64,000 nt of DNA from Raffaelea ambrosiae (lineage: Eukaryota > Ascomycota > Sordariomycetes > Ophiostomatales > Ophiostomataceae). The notes under the pieces are model-generated. The model was given only the letters and a program-made list of their open reading frames with translations. It searched no databases and was not told where the DNA came from. Each line of letters begins with the position of its first letter. The stretch's first letter is position 1. The position numbers and the translations under genes were made by a program. Below are positions 21,662 to 33,637 of the stretch, piece after piece. The stretch lies in assembly GCA_002778195.1 (NCBI GenBank), contig PCDI01000003.1, forward strand, positions 372,001 to 436,000, given 5' to 3'.

Positions 21662-24600
21662 TTGCTGCTGCTGCTGTTGTTGTTGCTGTTGCTGCTGTTG
21701 TTGTTGTTGCTGCTGCTGTTGTCGTTCCTGCTGTTGTTGCTGTTGACGTTGCAGTTGTCCACCGTTTCCATTCCCGTGTCCATTCCCGTTGTTGTTGCTT
21801 CTGCTGTTCCCATCATCCCCTTGCTCGTCCATCGCTGCCACCGGCGTCTCGTGCGTGGCCTCGTCGGAAAACGCCGCCTGCCGGATGTCGCTCGGCACGT
21901 TGGGCACGCTCGGCCCCAGCTGGCGTGCCTGCAGCAGCCGCGCGGCAAACTTGGTGGCCAGGTTCTGCCGGTCGGCCCCCGAGGGCAGGACGGCCGGGGG
22001 GGGCGGCGGCGGCGGCGGCGTCTGTTGTCTCGTGTCCCGCCGGGGGGCGCGGGTGGTGGTGGTGGAGGAGGAGTACATGGCCCGGGTGGTGGTGGTAGTG
22101 GTGGAGGAGGAGGAGCACATGGCCCGGGCGGCGGAGGAGGAGGAGGACATGGACCGGGCGGCGGCGGCGGAGGAGGACATGGACCGGGGCGGCGGCCCGT
22201 TCCAGCGGCGGCCAATCTCGCACAGGCTCTCGACCAGCGAGTCGAACTCGGTGCGCAGGGGCACGCGGTAGTACGTGGCGTGGGCCAGCAGCATGCGGCC
22301 GCAGACGAACAGGCAAAAGGCAAACTGCGGGTTGGTCGGGATGGGGTAGTTCTGCAGGAACTGGGCGGCAATGATGGCCACCTCGGTGCCGGCGGCCAGG
22401 CAGGTGTCGGCGCTGGAGCTGGAGGGCAGGCGCAGGGCCGCGCCGCCACCGGCCCCGCCGGCCGAGGCCGAGATCTCGCGCCAGGCGGGCGACACATACG
22501 CAATGCCCTGGTGCAGGAGCACGACGGCGGTGTTGTGGGTCAGGTGGGCGAGGGTCAGGTTGGGGTCCATGAGGCCCTTCTCGTTGACGGCGCAGGCCTC
22601 GCGCCAGCGCGGCGGCAGGAACAGCTTCCACTGCACCAGACGCAGGTCCAGCTGCTTGAAGCGCATCAGCCACAGCTGCACGTCGTGCGTCGACGACACG
22701 TCCACGGCCCGCTGCAGGAAGAAATGCGTCACCTGGCTCAGCGTCTCCGTCGCCTCGATGCAGTAGGCAAACCCGCCCAGGAACTCCTGCTCCTCCTCGC
22801 TCGCCGGCCGGCTCGACGGCGGCAGCACCGCCGCGCTCCGGTCCTGGGAAGCATGCGGATGGTGGGGGTCGTCGTGGAGACGCCGACGGCCAGCCGCAGC
22901 CGCCGCCCCAGCCGCCGCCGCCGCCCCAGCCGCAGTCGGAGCAGGCGCCGTCGTCGCATGCGCATGCGCACGCCGGCCCGGACGGCCGCCGTCCCGGTCG
23001 TCGCTGCTGCTGCCGTGCCGCCCCCGACGCTCCGCGGGGCGGGTGCTCTTCTGCGCGTTGTCCGAGATGCCAAAGTACGGCGTCGGCGTCTTGAGCGGCT
23101 CGCCGCTCTCCCACAGCGCGCCCTCGCACGGCAGCCGCCGCTGGCCGTCCGCGCTCGTCAGCGACAGGTTCCAGCCCGTAGTCACGCACGAGAACCGGTC
23201 CATCAGAAACACGTTCCAGAACACCCGCCGCCGCTCCTCGATCTCGATCCACGACCGGCACGGCGGCAAGAACACCATGCGCTTGATCAGCATGTTGTTG
23301 TTGTTGTTGTTGTTGGTGGTGGTGCTGCTGCTGCTGCTGTGGCGGCGCACCGACGTCAGTGCCGGCGCCTCCTGCACCCCCTCGTCCTCGTCGTCGTCCT
23401 CGTCTTCGTCCTCGACGCCCAGCTGCAGCTGCTCCACCGTGCGCGTCATGCTGCCCACAATCGACCACGCCGACGGGCCCCGCCCGCTCCCAATCGTGTC
23501 GAACGCGCAGATGATCATCGCCTGCAGGTTCTCCACCGAAAACGACTCCATGCTCTGCAGAATCACCGTCTGCCGGCACCGCTTGGCCAGCTGCGCCCGC
23601 ACCGCCGGGCTGGCCAGCCGCGGGTCGTCCGAAAACCGCACGCACAGCGACACGATGGCGTGGAAGATGGTCGTCAGCTGGCGCCGCTGCGCCGGGTGGG
23701 CCATGCGCTCGCGGAACCGGCGGATGTGCATCATCGGGATCCACGGGTGGATGATGTCAAAGTAGATGTCCGTCAGGGCGTCGACGAGGTCGTCGGGGGG
23801 CAGTCCGGTGCCCGTGGTGTCGAGTGCGTTGAGGGCGTCGAGGGTGGTCGGATTCGTCGTCGTCGCCGTCGTCGCCGTTGCCGTGTCGACGGTCTCGGTC
23901 GTAGACGACGATGGCGGCGGCGGCGGCGGCAAGTCTATTGCCGCCTTTCCGCTCCTGTCCCGGCCTGTGTCTACACCTGCTCCTCCTGCCCCGTCTGCTG
24001 TGCTTCCCGTTCGCTGCCGCTTGTTCGACATGTCCTCCTCCTCGAGGTCGCCGTCCGCCGTCTTGGCCGCCAGCGACGACAGCATCTCCTTCAGCTGCGC
24101 CGTCTGCTCCAGCAGCTGCGACGACGACGACGCGCTCGGGCTGGGCAGATGCGTGGCCCCGTCTCCGTGGCTGGCCCTCTGCCTCCGCGGGTCCCTCCGC
24201 GGGTCGCCTCCCACGCCCCCTGGCGCGTCCTGCGCCGCTCCCACCGCGTCCAGACATCGCCACACCTGTTGCCAGAGCACGCTCTGGCCCAGGAACATGT
24301 TCTCGAGCGAGCCCAGTCTCTGGCTGAGGTTCTCAATCGCACCCATGCGCATCCCCGGCTTCGTCTTTTTGTTCTCGTACACGCACTCGAGGTCTGTCCA
24401 TGCCAGAAAGGGTCAGCCGTCCGTCAGTCCGCCCTTGGGGATAACCCAGCTTGCGGCCTCGACTCACTGTAGCGCACACACTGCGAACACGGTTGGCGAC
24501 GCGAACACTTGGCCTTTTTGCGCCGGCACGATTGGCATCTTCAGGTGGTCAGTCACAAATCGATCTTTCCTCTCGCCTCTCGCCTCTCCCAACAGCTCGT

Positions 24601-24879
24601 CATCACGTACGCTGGCCCTTCATCCTTCGCGGCGGTCCGCTTGCGCTTCGAAGATTGGTGGGCCCTCTCGTCCCGGTCGTCGTGGTTCTCCGCGTCGGCC
24701 TGGTCCTCTTGTGGATCCTCTGCATCCTCCTCCTGGAAGTCCTCCTCCGCACTGGATGCATCCTCTTCGGCAGCTGCCGCCACCGCGGTTGCTGTGGCAC
24801 CCGCCACCGCTCCCGTCTCCGCTTCTGCCTCGGCTGCTGCTCTGGCCCGCTCCCGGCTGCGGATCCTGCTGGGACTCAT
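20774..24879 (-). CDS. Zn2Cys6 fungal transcription factor with fungal_trans domain and polyglutamine
   Basis: Three exons: 24879-24611, 24538-24468 and 24393-20774. Donors are GTACGT and GTGAGT, acceptors AAG and CAG, and phases 2+1 and 1+2 fit, giving 1319 residues. An acidic Ala/Glu N-terminus and a basic KRKR patch precede the binuclear cluster, split over the first three exons: cysteines 91, 94, 101, 107, 110 and 117 (CX2CX6CX5CX2CX6C). A linker and a heptad-like segment (IENLSQRLGSLENMFL) suggest dimerisation. The middle-homology (fungal_trans) domain includes YFDIIHPWIPMMHIRRFRER, AMIICAFDTIGSGRGPSAWS and RRVFWNVFLMDRFSCVTTGW. The C-terminal third is Gln/His/Pro-rich, with 34 consecutive Gln, a shorter Gln run and repeated AYDGGGP and VGVSD units. 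It binds DNA in the nucleus; target genes are unknown. I do not recognise a named orthologue. The neighbouring GH88 gene is a conceivable target but nothing here proves it. Confidence 0.9.
20935..21055. repeat. Coding repeats (VGVSD and AYDGGGP) near the transcription factor C-terminus
   Basis: In-frame direct repeats: GACGTCxGACACGCCGAC-like 15-base units, followed by three 21-base units encoding AYDGGGP. They occur in a disordered tail. Confidence 0.75.
21620..21721. repeat. Polyglutamine trinucleotide tract, 34 codons
   Basis: 102 bases of mixed CTG/TTG (+ strand), that is CAG/CAA codons on the coding strand, encoding 34 consecutive Gln. A further Gln-rich stretch interrupted by Arg-Glu-Arg lies beside it. 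The CAA interruptions would be expected to limit repeat instability compared with a pure CAG tract. Confidence 0.95.
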
Positions 24880-27671
24880 CGTGAGCCTCTCGGCAGGAGA
24901 GACGACAGACAGACAGACAGAACGGCCCGGGAAGATGGACGGAACCGGCAATGACCTCGGGTGTAGTGTAGCCGTGTGGTGGCCGCTCGTTTTTGCTTCC
25001 TATTGGGACCGCTCGGCAACGCTAAGCTTGGCCGTGCCGCAGCTGTCAACGAGCTCACAGAAACCAAGCTCTGCTTGTGGAGAACTGTCAATGCTGTGCG
25101 TAATAGCAGCAGCCAATCCTTACTTCACAGTGGACACGAGACGAGAGAAAGCAACGGCAACATAAAAAAAAAAAAGAGACGCTGGTGCACTCGGGCCTTT
25201 TCTTGGGCCGGACGCGACATATGACGCATACAACAAGGGGAGGAGAAAACGAGACAATCGACTGTCCCCAGGCCACATGTCCATCCGTTGTTTCTCGCCT
25301 CTCCCGTTGGGATATCTGCTTGCCAACCAGCTTGGGAGGGGGCGCCGCGAGTCTGTCGCCCATTAGGTCATCTTATCAGTTTCTCCAGTTCTTTCAGCTC
25401 CAAGGACGGTAGCTCGAACCACTGGTCGTGCACTATTAGTCGGTAGCGTCCACGATACGGTCACGTGGAGGAGCTGAAGGCACGGCCACCGGAGCAAGTC
25501 CCGGACATTGGCCCGACCTGCAGAACCTCCTTCCTTTTTCTGGCAGGATCAATTGGCTACGCACAAAAAAAAAATCTTACGGTGTAGTTATCGAACGGGG
25601 TAAAAAAAAAGAAAGAACGAAAGAAAGAAAGAAAAGAGGGACCACCTCCGATTGGCAGACAATATGAGACAACAGACTGTGTCACCCGTCAGAAGCCATT
25701 GGGCGCTGGACCTTTCCACTATTTCTGTCAAATACATTGCTAGTTGGTACAAGCACAAAAGCAACCAACGACTGCCGCTCAGCCAATGAGAGCCGTTGTT
25801 CCAAGTCTCTCTGAAGGGTCTCTGAACACCTTGCCATCTCCGTGTCAATGCCATACACCCCCGGCACGGGTTGCAGGAAATTGAACCTCGCCTCGGACAC
25901 CCGTCTTTGCAATCTGTACGATTATGCCAGACAGCCAGAGTCTGGGGAAGAAGACCAAACAACGAATGAGAGCCGAGAACAGCCCCCAAGAGTATCAACA
26001 CACCCAGCTATAAGAGATCAACAAAGGCGGGCGCTTCGCAAAACCTGGTTGGTTCCAGCTGCGAAGAGGGGAAGGACAACCGACGAACACGAGTGGTCAA
26101 AGAGAACAGTATGAGACTGTTTTGGGTATACACATAGATATATATTATATTCGCAGAGCATAAAAGACAAGCAGCAGTCAAAGGTCAAGATGCGTGTGGC
26201 TCGTGGGATAAATCAGACTGTGTGCCCGCCCTCTTTAGTTGGCCTCCTCTTGTCCCATCCTTCTTCCGTTGTCTTCGCTGCAGCAACTTTTCTTTCCATA
26301 CGTCGTTCATTGTTGGATGGCCAAGTTCCAATTCACTTTAGCCAGAAAGGTAATAAGAAGTAACCAAAGCAGACACGCGAACAAATCAGCAAACAAATCA
26401 GCAAAGATGAAGCATGCAAAGCCATTTTCCCCTGTCAAAGTACTGTTACAAAAGGGCTTCGCAAAGAAGGCATCACGAAAGCCAGAAAAAAGACAAGAAA
26501 ACGAGAAGCAACATAAACAGAAAACGACAAATGTTCCTCCTTCGCCAGTCCTTGGGTGCGTCCTGTTCCGCACCCACCCACCGATTTTGGTTTGTTTCTT
26601 TCCCAAGCCCAGACTCCCTCTTTCCTTTCTCCATACCGACCTTTTTTCTGGGGTTTTTATCTGGTTCCTTTCTCTCCCATATCCTCCTCATTAACGAAAG
26701 GTCTGATGGCAGACTGACATCTTTTAAATTTTTTTTTCTCCGCCAGTCTCAGCTGCCATGGCTGATCGGGGCAGGCTGAGAAGCGTCTCCCGTTTTCATC
26801 TTAGTTTTTCTTTTTCATCTCTAAAACAGATAGAGAGCCAATCCTGAGCAAACCTGAATGAAAAACAAGCAGGGGATAAAACGCAAGCAATCAAGGGACG
26901 CAAGCACGCGAACAAACGAAAACGCAGACAAGCAGGGAAGCAACGCGAGCAAGGGACAACGGTGCACAAAAAAAAGAGTAACGAAATTGGTGGCCGTCAG
27001 ATCAGGACTTCGTAATACTTCGACACGTTCAACAACACCGTGATATAACGCCACAAAACCAAACAGCTCAGCCTCCGCGGAACTCACAACGCCGATTCGT
27101 CGTATCCCTCCTTTATAGGATATCAAGCCCGGGGATAGGAAGTGCTCATGAGGATATGGAAAGAAAAGAATAAAAACAAGCATAACCAAAGGGGTGAGAA
27201 AAAGGGGGAAAACACATTGCCGCCCCAAAGACGCAAAGCGTTCGATGGAAGTCGACATGCAATGAATTACAGAAAGACGTAAGTAGCCATTGTGGGTGGC
27301 TCGCCCGACATTATTGCCGTGGCAATAAGGAATGTAGGACACAACGAGAAAACAAAAAACAAAAAACAAAATAACAAAATAACAAAATAACAGCAAAGGG
27401 CCTCCCCCGACAACAGATGGAAACAGGCTCATGAAGGAGCATGAGCGTGGCACAACAAAACAACAATAAATAACAATACAGTACACGAGGTTGTCGCACC
27501 TCTCGAAGGGGTATTTGCGTTTGTGGTTGGGGGTATTGTGGAAGGGGCTCTCGATGGACAGCAAAAACAACAACGAATGCGAGATAATCACAAACGACGA
27601 AGCGAGGGACTGGATGAATGCAGAAAAAAGGGAAAAGAACGAAGCCTGTCACGAATCGAAACAGGCTGCTT
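24880..27671. other. 2.8-kb region upstream of the Zn2Cys6 gene and downstream of the Con7-like gene
   Basis: It holds the presumed promoter and leader of the Zn2Cys6 gene and the 3'UTR of the Con7-like gene. Poly-A stretches and a GAAAGAAAGAAA run (25611-25635) are present, with (CAAAAAA/ATAACAAA)n near 27350-27395. No gene is supported; a 256-codon frame at 26821-27591 (- strand) shows no family features. Confidence 0.5.
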
Positions 27672-29262
27672 TCACATCTGCTCGATACGCGCACTTGGCA
27701 TCTGGATACCGGCTGTCTCGAATTCCAACTTGGCCTCACCCCACGGGTCATACACAGCAGTCCCATATGTCTGAATCTGGGGCATTTGGGGCACCTCAAC
27801 TGGCGACTGGTATGGCACTCCCTGGTACCACTGCTCCTCAGCTGCCTGCGGTTGCGGTGCGGCCGCTTGCTGTTGTGGCGGGGCCGGAGCGTAATGCTCT
27901 TGTGTGCCCTGCGGTCCGGCTGACTGATTCGGCGCCACAGGTGTGTGCGCCGTCTGTTGCGTCGGGTAGTGCACCAAGGGCGTCTGGTGGTCAATGGGCG
28001 AAGCCGTGTGAAGCGCATAAGTTGCGGCCTGGGCAGCTTGGTGCGTATAGAAGCCGTCCTGTGTCGAGGGACTGCGGCCAGACGCAGAGAAGCTGCCTGG
28101 ACTGCTCTGGATAGATGCGGCAAGGCCTGGAGTCGCGGAGTAAGGGATGTCCACGGCGATGCGCTCGACTGATTGGCGCGGAATCTGGCTGTGATATGGC
28201 GCCGTCGTCGGAACCATATGTGGGTTGGTGTTCATGGTTGCCACGCCCGGGTTGTTGTGGTCGGTGACATAGTAGGGGTGCTGCGACAAACTGGCGGTCC
28301 GGTGCATAATCGGCATGCCACCATGATGAGGCGGCACAGACGTTGCCACGGCCACAGCTCCTGCGGCCACGGCGGCAGCGGCGGCAGGATCATGGATGGG
28401 CTGGCCCTGGAAGTCGTGCGGACCTCCCGAGAGGCTGTGGCGGTGCGGGGCACCATACTGCGGTGGCAGGCTGTAGCCAACCTGTTGGCCAAAGTCGGCG
28501 AAGGACTGGGCGCGGTGGATCGATTGGTGCTGTGGGATGCTTCCAACAGCCATGCTCGGCGGAGGGGGCCAGTGCATGGCATGGCTCTTGGGCGTTGAGG
28601 GCGACTCGTCGCTGCCGGACTCGGATGTGCAGTCGTCCAGTTCAGAGGAGTGAATTCCACGCTGGTGAGAACGACGCTGGTGCTTGACCATGGTCGTCTT
28701 TCGGCAAAAGCTGCGGGCACTGTTAGAAGGAACAGGAAAACGCACGCTGAAGAGCCAGTAGCTCCCTGCTTACCTCTTCAAGCATCCGTCATGAGAGCAC
28801 TTATACGGACGCTTGCCGGTATGGATCCGGCGGTGGCGGGCCAGACTCGATGACTGTGCCTGAGGTTAGTGTTGGGTTCGAAGCAAGGGTCCCCAAGTGG
28901 AAGCCCGGAGCGGGCGTGGTTGACACGAACATCAGAGAAACGCTTATTGCAACCGGCATGCTGGCACATGTGCGGCTTCTCGCCGGTGTGCGTGCGAATG
29001 TGCACGGTCAAGGCACTGCGCTGGATGAAGCTCTTGCCACAGCCAGGCGTGTTGCACTGGTACGGGCGCTCGTTGGTGTGTATGCGGTAGTGGCGTTGAA
29101 GATCCGACTTGCGGTTGAAGCTCTGTGATGTTGTCAGCATATGCGTCCTGCGCACCCAGAGCACGCTTCGTGTAGTTCCGTCCCTACCTTGTTGCACGCT
29201 TGCCAGTCGCACCGGAACGGGCGAGGAGCGGGCTCGTGATCCACGAGTTCCATGAGTTCCAT
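27672..29262 (-). CDS. con7: Four-finger C2H2 transcription factor resembling Con7
   Basis: Exons are 29262-29188, 29122-28931, 28853-28774 and 28710-27672. Donors are GTAGGG, GTTCGT and GTAAGC, acceptors are CAG, and phases fit, giving 461 residues (MELMELVDHE...ARIEQM). The introns fall inside the zinc-finger region, and splicing restores four consecutive C2H2 fingers: C18/C23/H36/H40, C48/C53/H66/H70, C78/C83/H96/H100 and C108/C113/H126/H131, with TGEKP/TGKRP linkers. A conserved segment follows (QRGIHSSELDDCTSESGSDE), then a Gln/Pro/His/Ala-rich tail including NPGVATMNTNPH and SFSASGRSPSTQDGFYTHQ. Family knowledge: this finger block and following segment match the ascomycete Con7 group, which controls conidium morphology and infection-related development in Magnaporthe and Fusarium. 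Upstream lies 34.6 kb without a recognised gene. The C2H2 call is firm; the Con7 name is by remembered resemblance. Confidence 0.88.
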
Positions 29263-29285
29263 CTCTTTGGGTAATAGAAAGGTGT

Positions 29286-30279
29286 CTGTCGGCAAAATTG
29301 AAAGAAAATGGGAAATATATCCACGTAACGGACCGAAGCGTTTGTGGAACTTGGGTGTGGAGAGAGCGGTTTATATATGTTGCCCAGAAGTCGCGAACGG
29401 CGGAAATGATCTTTGTGGGTCGTTCAGCAAAAACGAATATTGGGATATGAACCGGGGAGAGAGAAGAAAGTCGCCAAGAAGAATAAGTGGAAGGGGGGTA
29501 GACGAAACACTCTCAGTCGAATATGGTATGGGAGCGTGATCGACCTTAATGCGACCAGACAACAATGCGAACGTCGATTGCGCAACAGAAAGGAAAGAGC
29601 AACACAATTTCCAGGTAATGGGTGCCTAGATCGATGGGATCACCCAAGAATCAGTTGTGAGGAACAAAAGACCAGACAGGTAGTATGTTCCAGTGCGTCA
29701 TCAAACACATCACTCTTCTGCTTTTTCAAACAAGACTGAGGTAAGGACAGGGTAGTGTTTTGGAGCCGGCCAGAAAGCAGTTCACAGACAACGGAAACGA
29801 CTGGGCGAGTGTTGCAAGAAGGGACGAAAGAGACGAGATGGCACTGCAAGCCGAGACAACAAGAGGCAGATTGTGTGTGTGTAAGTGTGTCAGGGCGGTC
29901 AACGCAAGCAGTAACAGTCAATGAGGCTGATCTGTCTTGGGATTATTGAGGAAGGGGCGCAGCTCCAGAAACTCCAAACGACAAGAACAATAAATGACAA
30001 CGGTGGGAATGACAACAGAAGCAGGTCGGTCTTAAACTTGAGGAGCAGAAGATGTCATCTCCATGAGATGAGTCGAGACAAGAGGGAGGAGTCGAGAAGG
30101 GGGAGGTGGGAAACGCTGTCTCTTTATGAATTCACCAAGACGAGGGTGGTAAAGAAGGGTATGAACGACTATGCCGGGGAGGAGAAGGACTGTGCAGGAG
30201 ATGTTGCAAGATAATAAAAATAACAAAGTAGAGTAAAAAAGAAAAGAGTGGTTGAATGGTAGGGGGGGGGGTGACTTAC
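29286..30279 (-). other. Possible 5'-UTR intron of the Con7-like gene
   Basis: On the - strand a GTAAGT donor begins at 30279, and a pyrimidine-rich acceptor (TTTTGCCGACAG) ends at 29286, 24 bases before the ATG. No clear branch point was found, and the 994-base length is long for this genome. Low confidence. Confidence 0.25.
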
Positions 30280-31506
30280 GAGGAGGACCTGCAGGGGTCT
30301 GTATGGGCAGTCTCGCGCACAGGTACCCTATTTTTTTTTTCTTTTCTGGCCCGCAGGCAAGCTTTCGAAGCTAGCGATTAGGAAGCCGTTAGGTAGTTGC
30401 AACAGGATGGCTTGGCCAGGGACTTTCACTAATGGCCGTTGTAGGTTTGAAGGGGTAGGAAAGTGTGGTGGAGCTTCCGGGAGTCCGCTGTGATGAGAGG
30501 GTGGTGGCGGCTCAGTAACTTCGTGTGTTTCGAAGTTGAGTGTGTCGTTAAGTCAACCTTTTGGCTGTCTGCGTCGTATCCAGTTGATCCCCAAGTCTTT
30601 TCTCTTTCTTCCAAAAGAAGACAAGCCAAAAAAAGGTCCTCAGTTGCGAGAACCGGCGGTGGCGTAGCAGTGCCCAGTTTCTTGCCTGGGTCTAGTTGGT
30701 CAACAAGAGACACAGACTTAAACGCAACTGGTGTTAGAATATAACCAGAAAAAAAGCTTGACGTGACTGTCTGACGCGAGACGACGATGTGTTGGTGGGA
30801 TAGGACACGAGTGGTTGAAGAAGACGGGAAGATATCTAGAGCAGTGAAAGATGTGTTATATGCGTGCTGTCTGCTTTCAACTTGGCCAGGAGACAGCGGG
30901 CAGATGATGGAAGAATGAAGATGTTCTTTAGTGCAGAAGGAGAGGGAAACTGCAGATATATAGGAAAGTCTGGTGTAAGCGATCTGCCCTGGAGAACATC
31001 AACACAAGATCGGATGCAGGTACAGAGCAGCAGGTAATAAGTATGTCTTGAAGTGGAGGACGTGGCAGGCAAACTAGCCAGCGAATGGAGGGGGGCGTAG
31101 GTGTAAGGCACATATGAGAGGCGTGTCCAGCAACGTGCACGGAGGCAATGTGGACGGGGACAGTGGAGGCCCAGAGGTGTGTTTTTCCAGACGAGGGTTG
31201 GATTTTCGGGGTAGCAAGTCGAGGGGAGGTGATGGAAGTGGAGAGGAGACAGTCGAGTGGCTGTTTGAATGCTATACCGTCGATGCTATGACGACCATTG
31301 GGCACAGAAAGAGGCAAAGGCGGACGGAGAGCATCAGAAACAGGCAGGACCACAGGTTACTGTGAACAGGCACGGCGGTCAAGGCTCTGCAGGACGGGAC
31401 GATTGAAGCCCACCACCTATACCACCCTTGCTGCGTCCGAGTTTGTTCCCCTCTTCCTCTCGGACTCGATCGCCGTAGTATCTGCCACAGATGCGCCAAA
31501 GACTGC

Positions 31507-31555
31507 CGATGTGCTCTGGCTGTGCTCTGGCTGTGCTCTGGCTGTGCTCTGGACG
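31507..31555. repeat. 11-base minisatellite (TGTGCTCTGGC), four units
   Basis: Four consecutive near-identical copies, the last diverging at its end. Noncoding context. Confidence 0.85.
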
Positions 31556-32794
31556 TGCTGCAAGTGGAGGAAGTAGAACGTGCTGGTGCAATGCGAGGTG
31601 TGTTTTCTGCGGGTGTGTTTTCTGCCCCGTTCCGGAGCGAGTTTTCTCCTATACTGTCTTTGACTCACCTATGGTTCGTGTGGCTCGTTTGGAGGTCGCT
31701 GTTTCTCTGGATGTTTCCGCGAGATGGATGCTGCAGGAGGCAGAGGCTGGCCGTTTTGCTGGTTGTGGTGGGGAAGGGGAAGCAAAGAGACGGCGTCTGT
31801 GGAGGGCACGATAGGCAGAACGCTCGAGCACCTCTTGGTACAGACGTGGTCCTAGTAGGCACGAAGAGAGAACAGACACAGCTATGCTTGAGCACTCGGG
31901 GGTGTTCGCTTGTCCGTTTGCGCGTGCGTGCGTTTCTTGGTGTGTTTCTTGCTCGAGCGTGGCCAAGACCCTTCGGCGAGCAGAGCCCTGACTGCTGCAG
32001 GTTCAAGTTCCCGGCGAGACGCAGCGCAGCAGAGTTGATGTTGAGCTAGTGTCTCGATGCTGTTCGAACGACGAGGCGACGCGTATAACGCTTCCTTCGC
32101 AGTGTGTCGAACTGGCTTCTTGTCTGGTGTGGAGAAGGTTCTCTCGAATGCAGCACAACAATGTTTCTATGCTCGAGCGCACAGGCACCTCACCTGCATG
32201 CAGGAGATTCGAGAATTAAATAAGTCAACGGCGGAGAGGATAGATGAGCGCGAGAAGAAAGCGCTCTGACGAAAGAGAACCGACAAGGGGTCGAGACCGA
32301 TCTTGCAAAAGTGGCCCACAAAGGAGAGGCAAATCCAAGTTGCAGAATGGAAGGAATGAATGAAAGAATGGAAGATGAGCAATGACACGGTGGGAGTGCT
32401 TTGGCAAACAAAACAAACGTGCACCAGGAAAGATCAAGACGCTCGAGCAGGTCGTGAAGTAGAGACAGCGCAATGGGTGACGGAGTCTGATATATACGCG
32501 TGTAAGAGCGAACAGGGAGTGGGTGCCCGGGTTGTTTACCTCCTATATGTTCAGTGACGAGGAAACAAGACAGAAAAGAAGAGCGTCCAACAAAGAGACA
32601 TCGGGGAGAGGGCTAAGAATTGGGTTGGGAGAGGGAGGAAGAGGTCGAGATGGACGGAACACTAGATAGGAAACGGAAGCGGCAGGCAAGACTACGAGAG
32701 TGCAACTTTAGAGTGTGGGGAGAGACTGCGCACATGGTTCAGAGAGAGAGAAAGAGAAGGAGAGAGAGAAGTACGAGGGACTCGTACAAGCACG

Positions 32795-32815
32795 CCCCCC
32801 CCCCCCCCCCCCCCC
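32795..32815. repeat. Poly-C tract, 21 bases
   Basis: An uninterrupted C run, the longest in the window; its exact length is prone to sequencing error. Confidence 0.85.
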
Positions 32816-33451
32816 TGGTCCATGTCTGTTGCTGTCCGGTGTGGAGTAGACGAGAGGCGAATGAAGACGAAAAGCGAACTACCCTGACCCGAACAAGACA
32901 GAGCAGAGCGCAGCAGAACGAGGCACAGAGGGGAAGGGAAGAGGAGGCAGCAAAAAGAGAGGCCGGGGGGGCAGCATCAGGTACCGATGCGGGTCGCAAG
33001 AAGAGGAGACCAGCAAGTGTGCAAGTGAAAAGAGAGGTGTGCCAGCGTGGGTGTGAGTGGAGAGGACGAGAGACAAGCATGCATGGGCTACGGGCCCTTG
33101 CTTTTTTTTTCTGTCTCTTTTTTCTTTCTTTTTTTTCTTTTCTTTTTTCTTCTTCATTTTTTTCTTTTCCTTCTGGCCTTCAGCTTTAACGTCTTTTATC
33201 TTTTTTATCTCTTTTTCTCCATTTATTGCTGCTCTGGTCGATAGCACTCCGTCCTAGGCCTCAATATGGCAAGGCAGGGGTGCACGGAAAGGGAGAGTCG
33301 GGTAAGGTGCAAGGGTAGCTGGCCCAAAAGAGAACAGCGTTGGCACTAGAGAGGACAAGGTCAGCCATCCACCACCCCCCTTGGTCGCAGACACGCCCCT
33401 CCAGACGAGAAGACGAGGTGCTGCCTCCATGGTGAGTTGTGTATGCAGCCA

Positions 33452-33466
33452 CCCCCCCCCCCCCCC
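33452..33466. repeat. Poly-C tract, 15 bases
   Basis: An uninterrupted C run in the gene desert. Confidence 0.85.
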
Positions 33467-33637
33467 AAGAACAATAATTGACAAACTGCTGCTGCTGCAG
33501 GCGGATCCCAGTGATAGGTCCTGCAGCAGCCGTTTCTTTTCTGCTGCGGGCATCCCTGCCAGAGACAAAGGCGTGTTCTGTCGTTCTGCTGTCCTGGGCG
33601 TTCTTCTGCATGCATTGTCGTAGCAGAATGAATGGCC

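Noticed and set aside
21587..24472. 961-codon open frame on the + strand
   Set aside because: Antisense shadow of the Zn2Cys6 transcription factor; the Leu run is the complement of the glutamine tract.
26821..27591. 256-codon open frame on the - strand
   Set aside because: Cys/Phe/Leu-rich translation of A-rich 3'-flanking DNA with no domain, continuing into simple repeats; no coding signature.
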